Of a stretch of DNA of 64,000 nt, positions 9,701 through 19,400 are shown in pieces. Under the pieces are notes generated by a model that saw only the letters and a program-made list of their open reading frames with translations, searched no databases and was not told where the DNA came from. A program made the translations under genes and the position numbers. The number at the start of each line of letters is the position of its first letter. Position 1 is the first letter of the stretch. The stretch is from Verrucomicrobiales bacterium (lineage in GTDB: Bacteria > Verrucomicrobiota > Verrucomicrobiia > Limisphaerales > Palsa-1400). The DNA lies in the NCBI GenBank assembly GCA_003138485.1, contig PLGF01000083.1, positions 33,163 to 97,162 on the forward strand. Direction: 5' to 3'.

Positions 9701-12700
9701 CTGCAGTTCCACCGTTTCCTGGGGATTCACCGACCCATTCCCATTGGCCGGCAACACCAACGAACTGCCCGCCGGCACTATGGTGACAGTCGGCGGCTCC
9801 ACCAATGTGTGGAGAGTGAAGATGCTATTGTTGGTCACAGCATTCCCCGGCTGGCCAAAGGCCGACAAACTCGACGAGAGCAAATTCGATTGCACGCCCG
9901 GGAGAAGCTTCGGGGCCTTCAGCACGTTGGTAATGACCCCGCCGACGCCGACAGGCAAAGACCCGACGGTCCAGACGATCACACCGTTGGTCACAATCGC
10001 GCCGGCCCGGCTGCTGGAAACAAAGGCCGCCCCGGACGGAATCGTCTGGCTGAATACAACGCCGGTGGCGGCGCTCGGCCCATTGTTGACCACTGTCGCC
10101 ACACAGGCGAAATTGCTGCCCGACAACACCGTGGCCGGGATCGACACGGCCGATACGGCCAAGTCCGCCGACGGGCCGACCGTGACGGTAACGGAAGCGG
10201 AAGCGTTAATGGCGTCCGGATTCGTCTCCAACGGACTGAGCGTGGCCAGTGTGCTGGCGGTCAAGGAGCCCGTCATGGACGGGCTGACCACCACCGTGAC
10301 AACGGCGTGGGCGCCGGGGGCAAGCGTCCCAATTTGAACCGTCGCCGCGCCGGGGCCGATCGTCCCCTGGGTGGTGGTGGCGGAAATGAAATTGACCTCT
10401 GGCGGCAGGCTGTTGATCAAGGCCACTTGTTGCGCCGTGGACGGCCCGTTGTTGGTCACCGAAATGGTGTAAGTCAGCGGCGCTCCTTCCAGGACAAATC
10501 CCGGGTACGCCGTCATGGTCACCGCCAAGTCCGCCAGGGGCATCGTCACCAGCGCAGTAGCGGAAGCAGAATTGTTATTGGGATTTGGGTCGGGCTGGGG
10601 CGATCCGACAGTCGCCACGCTCGTAATCAAGCCCGAAGAGTAGGGAACGGTAATGACGGAAACCGTCGCCGTGCCATAGACGGGGAGGTTGGTGAGAGTC
10701 AAGTCGAGGTTGGATGCGATCTGCGTGACGCCGGCCTGATAATTGCTGATGCTCTGAAACACCACTCCGGCAGGCAGGGTTTGGGAAATGACGATGTCGC
10801 TAGCGGCGCTCGGTCCGGCATTGGACACCGTCAGGTTATAGATCAAGTTGCTTCCCACCACAACGGAGGGCGGGTTGGCGGACATCGTCAGGGAAAGGTC
10901 CGCGCCGGGACACTGGCCCCCGCCATTCGCGCAGACATTCGGGGTAATGTTGAGACTCCAACACTGGAGAGCCGCGATGTCTTGCGCCAACTCGAAGGCA
11001 TTAAACACATGCAACATCCATACGCCGTTGAGATTGGTCCCATTCAAAAGGTTGAACGTGGAGAGCGGCTCCTGTGGCGAATAGGACCCAATGTAAGGCG
11101 GCGTTCCATTGATGATCGAGGTCCCCGCGGCATCGTCAAAAGTAGTCTCAGATCCCAACACGCAACCGGCCCCAAAATTCTGCCCCAGGCCGCCGTAGTC
11201 CTCCGACAGGAGAGTAACGGTCGCGCCGCCGGGGCTGATCAGTTCGATGCCAAAGGCATAGTCATAAACCGTGGTGGCGTAAAGGGATACCGTCAACGAG
11301 GAAACCGATCCCAGACCCGAGACAACGACCGGCGAATAGACGCCGAGAGGGCTGGTGGCGGGTATGTTGTAGGGCGTCGGGTTGGCGAACGAAACGGGCA
11401 GCCCGACTGTCCCCGAAGGCAGCTGGATTAGATTGGTTTCAATCGCCTGGTCACATTTTACCACCAACATCAAATTGACCGGTGTTCCGCAGACAAATTC
11501 CGGTTCCGTGCTGACGATAAACGCCGACGGGTTCGCCGCCGCGCCGTTCGGCGGGATGTTCGGGAAATGCGAGGTGCCCTGAGCCACGATGACGCCGGGC
11601 GTCAGGGAAGAAAGCAGACCCAGCACAGTTGTGGCGGCGGCCCTCCCTTGGTTGGTCAGCACAACAGTCAAACTGCTGCATTCGTCAGAAACAATGATGC
11701 CAGTGCCGTTGCCGCCGCTGATGAAATTGGTCTCGATGGTCAAAACGGGCGTCAAGAGGGGCGGGGCCAGCGCATTGATCAAGTTGCTCCCGGTCGGTGT
11801 GCCCCATCCCGTGCAAAGGTCGTAGCCGGGCACCGCATAGAACAGGTTCGTACTCACTAAATTGGTGTTGTTCCCGGTGGTGATGTCGTGAAAAGTGCTC
11901 CCATACAACGGCCCTTTTCCGATCCCATAAACAAGAGGGTTGAGGAAGCCCAATGGCGGCTTGCCGCTGATGAAAGATTGCTCATTGACCAGCGCCATAA
12001 ACGCCGCCCAAAGCGGCGTCGCCGCGCTCGTCCCACCTACAGGCTCCTGAGTGCCGTTGTCCGCCACGATAAAAATATTATCCGCCGTCAACGCCACGTC
12101 CGGCAAATTGCGAAACGTTGTCGATCCCATGTTCGAGGTCATGCTGATGCCCATTTGCCAAGGCGGGATTGCGTAGTTTGTACTGATTCCGCCGCTGCCG
12201 GCATCTGTGCCGGTGCCCTGGGTGAACCAGCTCCACACCGTCTCCGATTGCCAGGGGCCGCCCGGCCCGGTCGTGTACAACGTTGTGCCTCCGACTACCG
12301 TGATGTTGGTATCGTCTGCAGGCGTCGGCACTTCTCCCGGAGGATACGCCCCGCTATCGCCCGATGCGTTGAAGAAGGTCTGCCCCTGCGCCTGCATTTG
12401 CAGGAAGATTTGATCCGAAACCGAATCAATCGGATATGTCCATGACGCGCTGATCTGATGGGCCAGTTTGTCGGTGGCGATCTGCTCCAGAATGTCGTCG
12501 GTGGTGAAGCTGTTGGTGGATGCTTCATAGATGAGAATCTGGCTCAAACCAGGCGCCATGGCAACGCACATTTCGATGTCTAAAGCCACCTCCGTATTGG
12601 CGGAGCCTGGCGGAGCGTTGAACCCATTGACCGGCACGTTGGTCAGGTTCACCGGGGATAGTCCGGCAATTTGTTCATATTCGGCAATGTCGGCGGGATA

Positions 12701-13423
12701 GTAGGTGTCGAATTCAAAAAGCGCGACTTTTTGCCCGGAGCCGTCCAGCGTCACCCCGGGAACGTAAGCTGCCCTGAAATCGCTCCCCAAATAGGTTCCG
12801 TTCTGTCCAGAACCCAGCGCCGGCCGATTGGTGGCAAGCTGGCTGAAGGGTATCCTTTTGTAGTTCGGATGCGGCAGGGCATAATTGTCCAGCCCGCTGA
12901 TGTGCTGGATCGCCACGCTCAAATCCAACGACGGCTCGCGGTCCGGCGCGAAAAACGACCGCGCCTCGCCTGGGTGTTTGTAAACCTGCATCTTCAGGTG
13001 CAGCAGTTCCTCCACCTCCGCCACCGTGGCGTCCACATCGACGATCATACCCCCGGTACGGGCGGTCACCGCGCAGTGGTTGGATCGGAAAAAGGCGGAA
13101 ACCGCCTGATAGTCGGCTTGGGCGGGACCGAACGCATCGGCGAACTGCGCGGGCGTCAGATAATGATGATAATTCGCGCTGGCCGGGTCGTATATCTGCT
13201 GGAGCAATTGGTGCAACCCCTCCGCGTTCCGCAATGGCAGGCCAATGGCAAGATGCAAACGATTGGATCCGTCCAGCCGGCTCACGGGCTGCAAACCCGC
13301 CACGACCGCGGGCGGCACATGGCCAGTCAGCACCGCCGCGCGGGAGGCCAGGGAGCAAATGACTGCGACCGCCCCGACCGCGGCTGTGGCCGCGAAGCGG
13401 AGGTGAACAAAAGGTCTTTTCAT
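6770..13423 (-). CDS. giant secreted S53 family peptidase (sedolisin/kumamolisin-like) with multiple DUF11 and P-domain-like modules
   Basis: 2217 aa; pro-kumamolisin-like N-terminus; catalytic-type segments TEVALDIEM, NASGDSGAYPP, GGTSAATPLWAAFMALVN; repeats DLAVTMTA...VTYTISVTNNGPSTA...V (DUF11). Confidence 0.9.
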   Translation of the reverse strand: MKRPFVHLRFAATAAVGAVAVICSLASRAAVLTGHVPPAVVAGLQPVSRLDGSNRLHLAIGLPLRNAEGLHQLLQQIYDPASANYHHYLTPAQFADAFGPAQADYQAVSAFFRSNHCAVTARTGGMIVDVDATVAEVEELLHLKMQVYKHPGEARSFFAPDREPSLDLSVAIQHISGLDNYALPHPNYKRIPFSQLATNRPALGSGQNGTYLGSDFRAAYVPGVTLDGSGQKVALFEFDTYYPADIAEYEQIAGLSPVNLTNVPVNGFNAPPGSANTEVALDIEMCVAMAPGLSQILIYEASTNSFTTDDILEQIATDKLAHQISASWTYPIDSVSDQIFLQMQAQGQTFFNASGDSGAYPPGEVPTPADDTNITVVGGTTLYTTGPGGPWQSETVWSWFTQGTGTDAGSGGISTNYAIPPWQMGISMTSNMGSTTFRNLPDVALTADNIFIVADNGTQEPVGGTSAATPLWAAFMALVNEQSFISGKPPLGFLNPLVYGIGKGPLYGSTFHDITTGNNTNLVSTNLFYAVPGYDLCTGWGTPTGSNLINALAPPLLTPVLTIETNFISGGNGTGIIVSDECSSLTVVLTNQGRAAATTVLGLLSSLTPGVIVAQGTSHFPNIPPNGAAANPSAFIVSTEPEFVCGTPVNLMLVVKCDQAIETNLIQLPSGTVGLPVSFANPTPYNIPATSPLGVYSPVVVSGLGSVSSLTVSLYATTVYDYAFGIELISPGGATVTLLSEDYGGLGQNFGAGCVLGSETTFDDAAGTSIINGTPPYIGSYSPQEPLSTFNLLNGTNLNGVWMLHVFNAFELAQDIAALQCWSLNITPNVCANGGGQCPGADLSLTMSANPPSVVVGSNLIYNLTVSNAGPSAASDIVISQTLPAGVVFQSISNYQAGVTQIASNLDLTLTNLPVYGTATVSVITVPYSSGLITSVATVGSPQPDPNPNNNSASATALVTMPLADLAVTMTAYPGFVLEGAPLTYTISVTNNGPSTAQQVALINSLPPEVNFISATTTQGTIGPGAATVQIGTLAPGAHAVVTVVVSPSMTGSLTASTLATLSPLETNPDAINASASVTVTVGPSADLAVSAVSIPATVLSGSNFACVATVVNNGPSAATGVVFSQTIPSGAAFVSSSRAGAIVTNGVIVWTVGSLPVGVGGVITNVLKAPKLLPGVQSNLLSSSLSAFGQPGNAVTNNSIFTLHTLVEPPTVTIVPAGSSLVLPANGNGSVNPQETVELQFFLQNIGTVGASDLVATLQASGGVTSPSGPQNYGALAPGGAAVGRLFSFTANSTNGGTVVATLQLQDGAANLGSVTFPFVMPLVATFWNTNEIAIPNSSYILESGPANPYPSTILVSNVTGTISEVGVTISNMAHTYPNDVGMMLIGPSGEASTLMMSAAAGSAMFGVTFTLDPTASAPLPASGDILPGAYLPEEYQPVFLFTNAPVTAAAANLAVFDGLAPNGTWSLYVYDGVNGDDGYIANGWSLTITTSTPISPVSDLVAGIVALTNQVTTGNQVTFVLSVTNNSATSAVTAYLTNVLSSGLTFASSSYASGDYVQNGQTTVYTLGSLAPGAGLTITNVVTASAAGPQTNTIYAGSALPPGNGGNNVASAVINDILPYAHLGAFISVAANPVVVNNNLIYTLIVTNYGPSNAVGVVGNFSLGGLNLVSEPSNATSNNNIVTVTFGTVDAGYIASVAITTAPPAVLTLTNVWSVSANNFDPNPAYHTVSNIVTVIYPVPLITNGAATLPQNLANPNGTVNSGEPVTVGLTLINIGSGPTSNLVATLQAGGGIVPGALSQQTYGVIQPNGGSATANFSFTVTNVSGAATATLRLTQGTNVLGTVSFVFPLPVTTNYFSSSAITIPEIGRGNPYPSQILVSGLTGYVVGNVTATLHGFAHSYPHDVSVLLASPAGQELLLMSHVGGPYSVSNLTLTFDGSATQALSEAQLVSGTNLPSVVSAFTAFPGVPAPSTETNLAFFDGTDPNGYWSLYVYDDTEGNDGVISGGWSLGLTAVATVNPAARLEAGMVHAPDPVYVGNYLNYQIAITNLGPGNASNVILVDALPASLAFSSAAVSQGTVSNSGNTVTCNIGTMIPGAIVTAGIRVVAAGMGLVANTASVTTSSTDLYLADSTVSNTGIVAGPVISFLTAADTAAGLQLSLRGQPDQSYGVEVSTNLSTWTLVSSNTADSSGTFIYTDPQTNAPERFYRVLQLAQ

Positions 13424-13436
13424 GGTGAGTGTCGAA

Positions 13437-16400
13437 TCACGGCAGTGGCGCCTTCAGCCGGTAGAAGTAGTGAGAGCCGTTGGTCCCCACCAACGGATAA
13501 TTATACTGCCCGTTCACCACCGGTGGCGCCGGGTTGGTGATGGAAATCCAAGTGCCTTGCGGCGGCAGGTTGCTGGCCCCTTGCAACACATAGTTGGTCG
13601 GCCAGACCAGCCAATTCGACGCCCCTGCCGTGTTGATGGTAATCGAGACCGCATCCACCTCGACCTTCGCGGCGGCAAAATTGTTGAGCTTGAACGGATC
13701 AAACACCGCCGAACTGACCGAGGCGCTGTTCAACCAAATACCCGCGACCGAAGGCGCGGCCACAATTTGCAACGCCGGCGCCGTCCCGCCACTGGCTGCC
13801 GGGTTCAGTGTGCCCACGGCCCAAGTAATCGTGCCGTTGTTGTTGGTAACGCCGGCAGACGGATAATTTGTCACATACAAAAACCCCGGCGGCAGCACGT
13901 CCGTGACCGTGACGGACGCAGCCTGCGACGGCCCCCCGTTGGTCACAGTAATGACATAGGTCACATCGCCGCCAAGGGTGACGAGACTGGGGCTTGCGGT
14001 CATGGTCAATCCCAAGTCCGCGCTGGGCGGGCCGATCACACTGATGTTGGTGGCGACATTGTTGGTGTTGGGATCCTGCTGATCGGCCAGCGCCGTGACA
14101 ACATTGGTGATGTAGCCCAGGTTGGTCGGCATGAAATAACTGGTAAAGGCCGCCCCGGCGTTGACGGCCAGCGTTGGCAGCGTAAAGCTAATCACTCCAT
14201 TGGCGACGACTCCGCAATTGCAACCGTTGCTCACATAGGCCACTCCAGGCGGGATCGGTTCGGTGATGACGACATCCGTCGCCGGGGCGGGGCCATAATT
14301 GGTCACCGTGATCGTGCCGGCGAATTGATTGCTGAGAGTGAGGTCGGACGTTGTCAACACCGAGACCCACAGGTCAGAGTCCGCCTCGACTGGGATGCCG
14401 GTGCTGAGATTGAGAATCCAACCGTTGCTAATCTCCCCGGAATTGAACGGCACCGTGTCCACGACCCACAGCAGCCATTGGCCGTTGGCCGGCGTGGCGA
14501 AAAAGGTGTTCAGGTTGGGACTATAGGGCGCCAAGGGCGCCTCCGCAATTCCCTCCACGGGTCCGGGCAATTGCGCCATGATGTTTCCGGGGTTGGCCGT
14601 TGGACCGTAGGTTCCACTGCCAATGCGTCCGTTCACCGGCACCAGAGTATTGCTCGCCGCTTCACTGAAGGTCAGCGTGATGTTTGTCACGCTGTAGCCG
14701 CTGCCGCATTTGGACATCAGAACCGAACTCTGACTGCCAGGCCCCTCAAGCAATATATCCACGTCGCTCGGGTAGCTGTGCGTAAAGTTGCTGATGGTCA
14801 CCGTCACGCCGTCCAAAATGCCGGGCGGAACGCCGGTGGCGGCGATGACGGAAGGATAGCCGTAGTCCGGCGGGAACGCGTTGGTGGCGCGGCCAATCTC
14901 CGGTATGATTATCGACTCCAAATTTGTGAAGGTGGTGGTAACGTCGCCCAAGGTGAAGCCAAACGCCACCATGCCCAAATTGGCCGTGCCGTCCTGCAAG
15001 GCCAGGACCGCCGCAACATTCTGCCCGTTGGTCCCGATGGCGGTAAACTTGAAGGACCGCGCCGCCGTGGGACCGTTTAACGCCAGCGCGCCATAGGAGT
15101 TGGAGAGCGGGGACACGTTGCTGATGCCGTTGGTTGCCAGCAACGTGGCCACCAGGTTGGTCGTGCCGTTGCCGGCAATATCCCTGAGGCCGAATGCGAT
15201 TGTCACCGTGTCATTGGGGTAGATCACCCGGGTATTGGGCCGAATGGTTCCGCCCTGGAAGGCCGTGCCCGAAGCCACAATATACGCACCGTTGCACTCT
15301 TGAATGGTCAGCAGGGCCGTGCTGGGATTGAGCACCTGCGCCCCAATCGGATCGGACAACGCCAGTTCCACCGTGTGGTTGGGGCCTATGACGTGATTGT
15401 TGATGACCGGCACGTTGAAGGTCTGGACCGTTTGGCCCGGCGTGAAGGTCAGCGTCCCGTTGGTGGCGAAATAATTGGTGCCCGCGAGTCCAGAGCCGTC
15501 GTGCGTTGCGTAGTTGACGCTCACCGTGTTGTTGGTCTGGCCCGTCCGCACCACAGGAATCGCCGCGCCCTCGCTGCATTCGCTGACCGTGAAACTGGAG
15601 GCGCCAAAGCTCAGGCCCGTGTACGTGTTGGTGATCGTCACCACCGTGTTGGAGGGCGACAGCAGAGAGGAATTGGCCGACGGGGCGAACAATGCGATGT
15701 TAAAGGTCTTGCTGTTCTCGACCAGATTCGGATTGAGGATCGGCACCACGAAAGAGCTGCTCGGCTGGCCGTCCAGAAAATTGAGCACGCCGCCGGTCGC
15801 GGCATAATCCACTCCATTGATCGCCGTGCCGTCGCTGGTGGCAAACTGCACGGACACCGGGCCGGTGCTTGGATTCACCCGGTTGACGGTGATGACGATG
15901 TTGCTGCCATTCTCGCCGACAAAGTAAGCGTTGGTGGCGAAGGCGAATCCGGTTACGTCGCAGATGATTCCCACCGTCGTGACGCCGGGAGAGCCAATTT
16001 GAATATTGGTGGCGGGAGTCGGCAGAAGGATCTTGGGATTCTCCAGCAACACCTGGAATATCTCCAGGCCGTTGACGGTCTTGCCCTGCAAAATGGTAAT
16101 CGGGACGCTTTGCAGCAATTGGCCCGGCCCGAAAGTCAGCGTGTTGGAGGTGTAAACGTAATCGACATTCGTTACCGCGTAGCCGTTGGTGTCGCTGGCA
16201 TTGGCTGGCGAGAAGGTGCTGTAATCGACCGACACAGTATCATTGGTGTCGCCATTGCGCTGAACCCAGAGGGTCACCGAACCGGCGCCCTCGTTGACGA
16301 AGTAAGTGGCGCTGCCAAAGCAGAAGTTGGGGATGTCGTTCAGGATGGTCAGCGTCTCCTGCGCGGCCCCGCCTATGGCCGCCCCGCCCGTGGGATTGGA

Positions 16401-19400
16401 GAGATTGAGCAGGACGGTCGTGTTGGGCCCGGCGCCGGCCAGTTGGTAAATCGGAATGCTAACGGTTTGGCTGTCCACGGTGTCGGCAAATTTAACCACG
16501 GTGCTGACGCTGCCATAGTTGACTCCGGCCGTCGCCGTGCCGTTGGTGGTGGAAAAAGTCACTTCGACGCTTCCGTGCGTGCCATTGGTCCGCACAATCG
16601 TGATGATCGCGTTGGTGTTCCCTTCCAGCACGGTGTAGGTGGTGGTCGAGAACATCAGCGTGCCGGGGGCGTTGATCACCGCGCCAATCGTCAGCACCGC
16701 GCTGCCGGGCGAGCCGACAATGGCGTTAGACACGCCGGTCATTTCCAAATCCACGGTCGTATCACTGAAGGTCGTCGGGGAATCCAGAATCGGCACCAGG
16801 AAGTAATTGGTGAGCACACCGGGGTAAAAGATCAGCGTGTTGGTAATTGGAGTATAGTTGACATTGGGCGTGGCCGTTCCGTTGGCGCCGGTATAGACGG
16901 TCACCGCCACGGTGTTGTTCGGATTCCCCTGGCGCACTATCGGGATGACGGCGCTGCCGCCGGGAGCGTCGGCCGATTGCCGATAACTGCTGCCCGAGAA
17001 GGCCAGCGCGGTGTTGACGTTGGTGATGATGAGTTCCGCCGCCGTCAGCGGTCCGATCGTCGCGTACGTGGAGTTGGTCAAGTTGAGGTTCACCATCACA
17101 TCGCCCGCGACTATCGGGTTGTTAATCAGCGGAATCGCCACCGTTTCGAAGGTCTCGCCCAGCGGGAAGAGGATGGTGTTGGTCGTTCCGATGTAATCCC
17201 GCCCGTTTATTCCCGTGCCATCGGAAGTGGAAAACACCGCGCTGACGACCGGCTGGGCCGCCGTGCCTTCGCCACCGATGCGCTGGATGGAAATGTACGC
17301 GTTGGTCGCATTCTCCAACACGCCATAAACCGCCTGGCCGAACTCGATCGAACCGTCGCCGGAAATCGCCCCGCCGTAAAGCCGCACGAAATTGTTCTCC
17401 GGCAATCCATCAAAGGTCGTGAAGCCTCCGCCCACGTTGATTTCATCGTTCTCCTGAATGACAATCGTATCGACATACCCGTTGGCGCCGTACCCGAAAT
17501 TGATCGTCGGGTCCACCGTGCCATCGGGATTGAGCCGTGTGATGCCATTGCGCGTCACGCCGCTGGCGCGGGCAAATTCGCCGCCCAACAAAATACGGTT
17601 CTGCGAATCCAGCGCGATGGCCAGAACCAAGTTGTCACACCCCGCTCCGACGTTGAAACTGGTGTCCACCGAGCCGTCCGTGTTCAACCGGGCGACACAA
17701 TTGTAATTGCTCCCGCTCACGTTCGTGAACGATCCCCCGATGAGGATCTGGCCGTCCGGCTGGATGAGGAGGGCGCGAACCGATCCGTTGATGTCCGAGG
17801 CAACGCCGTCGAAGGCTTGGAAACTGGAATCGAGGGATCCATCGACATTGAGCCGCACCAGATGGTGATGGGGTTGGTTGTTGAAGATGGTGAAATCGCC
17901 TCCCAGAAGAATCCGGTTGTTGGCATCAATGGCCACAGCACGGACCGCCGCGTTGCTGCCGCCGATTCCCGCCTGCGGATTGAAATTGGGATCCACGGCT
18001 CCCGTGGCTGTCAGCCGCCCCACGCCGGGAGCGGGGTAGCCATCATAATTCTCGAAACTGCCGCCAATGACATAGTAGGCCAGATTGGGCACGTTGGTCG
18101 TCGCCCCCGGCAGGAACTGCTGGGCCACCGCATAGACCGCGTTGTCCGCTCCGGCGCCGGGGTTGAAGGTGGTGTCCAGGGACCCGTCCGGGTTCAACCG
18201 CGCGATGCCCGCCCGGTTCACCTGATCGACTTGTGAGAAACCGCCCGCCAGCATGATGTTTCCGTTGGTTTGGCCTCCCGCCGGCACCTGGCTCAACACC
18301 TGGTTGACCAAGCCGTTGGCCCCCGCCTGATTGACCAGGAACGTGCTATCACGCGAAGCGTCCGTGTTCAGCCGCGCCACGTAATCAATGGGATATTGAT
18401 TGTAGAAAGTAAAGTTGCCTCCCGCCAGCAGGTCTCCGTCCGCCTGCAAGGCCAGCGAGAGAACGTAATTGTTGAATCCAATCCCGCTGGCCGTGGTCTG
18501 GTCCACCGAGCCGGCCGGGCTGAACACCAACTGATTGTCCAGTATCGTCAGCGTCGCCGTTCTGGGGAATTGATTCGATATGGCGGCGGGACTTCCGCCA
18601 AAGAGCACCAGATTCACGATGCGGTTGGTGACGACGGTTTCATTGGGCGTATAATAGATCGGCACGACGAAGCTCTGGCTCGACACGCCCGGTGCGAAGG
18701 TAAGCACCCCGCTGGCGGCCCCATAGTTGGTCCCAGCCAGCGCCGCCGCGAACGGGGGCTGCGCGTTGGTGCCGTTAAGAGTCGCAAAGTTCACCGAGGC
18801 CGACCCCACCGTCCCGCTGGTGCGCACAACAGTGATCAACGCCTGGCTGGCGTTTTGCATCACATTGAAGTTGGACACCGAGAAATTGAAGGTGCCGAAC
18901 GAATTAATCTCCTGGATGGTCACCGTCGCGTTGCTCGGATACGCGAGGATTTCATTGTTGCTCACGGTGCTGGTGACACCGAGGTTGGTCGCGCCGTAGA
19001 GGAACACTTTGAAGGTGGTGTTCCCATCCACCACATGGTCTTGCAACGTCGGGAAGGTCATGGTTTGCGGTGTCACGCTCCCGTCGGCAAAGGCGAGCAG
19101 ATTGGTGACGCCGGAATAGTTGACGCCATTGATGGCCGTGCCATTGGCCGCGGCGCAGTACACGTCCAACTGCCCTTTGGCCCCGCCCAGGCGGTTCACC
19201 GTCACCGTGGCCGGAGAGCCTTTGAGCGCGGTGTAGGAGGGCGAGCTGAATTCCAAATGACCGGGCTGGAAAAGCCCGTCGATTATCTGCACGGTTGTGC
19301 TCGAATACACCTGCGGCGGCACGTTGGTGTCCAATGCGGCGCCAGTGACATTGGTGATGAGTATCCCGAAATACTTCGTCGGCACCAGGGTCGATTTCCC

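Noticed and set aside
9644-11431. 595 aa plus-strand ORF opposite the S53 giant protein
   Set aside because: His/Arg/Gly-rich antisense frame, a byproduct of high GC and repeats; no recognisable domain.
13422-18236. 552 and 978 aa plus-strand ORFs opposite the Calx-beta/delta-60 giant
   Set aside because: Low-plausibility composition (Arg/His/Gly) and antisense to a clearly coding repeat protein; apparent internal periodicity mirrors the opposite strand repeats.
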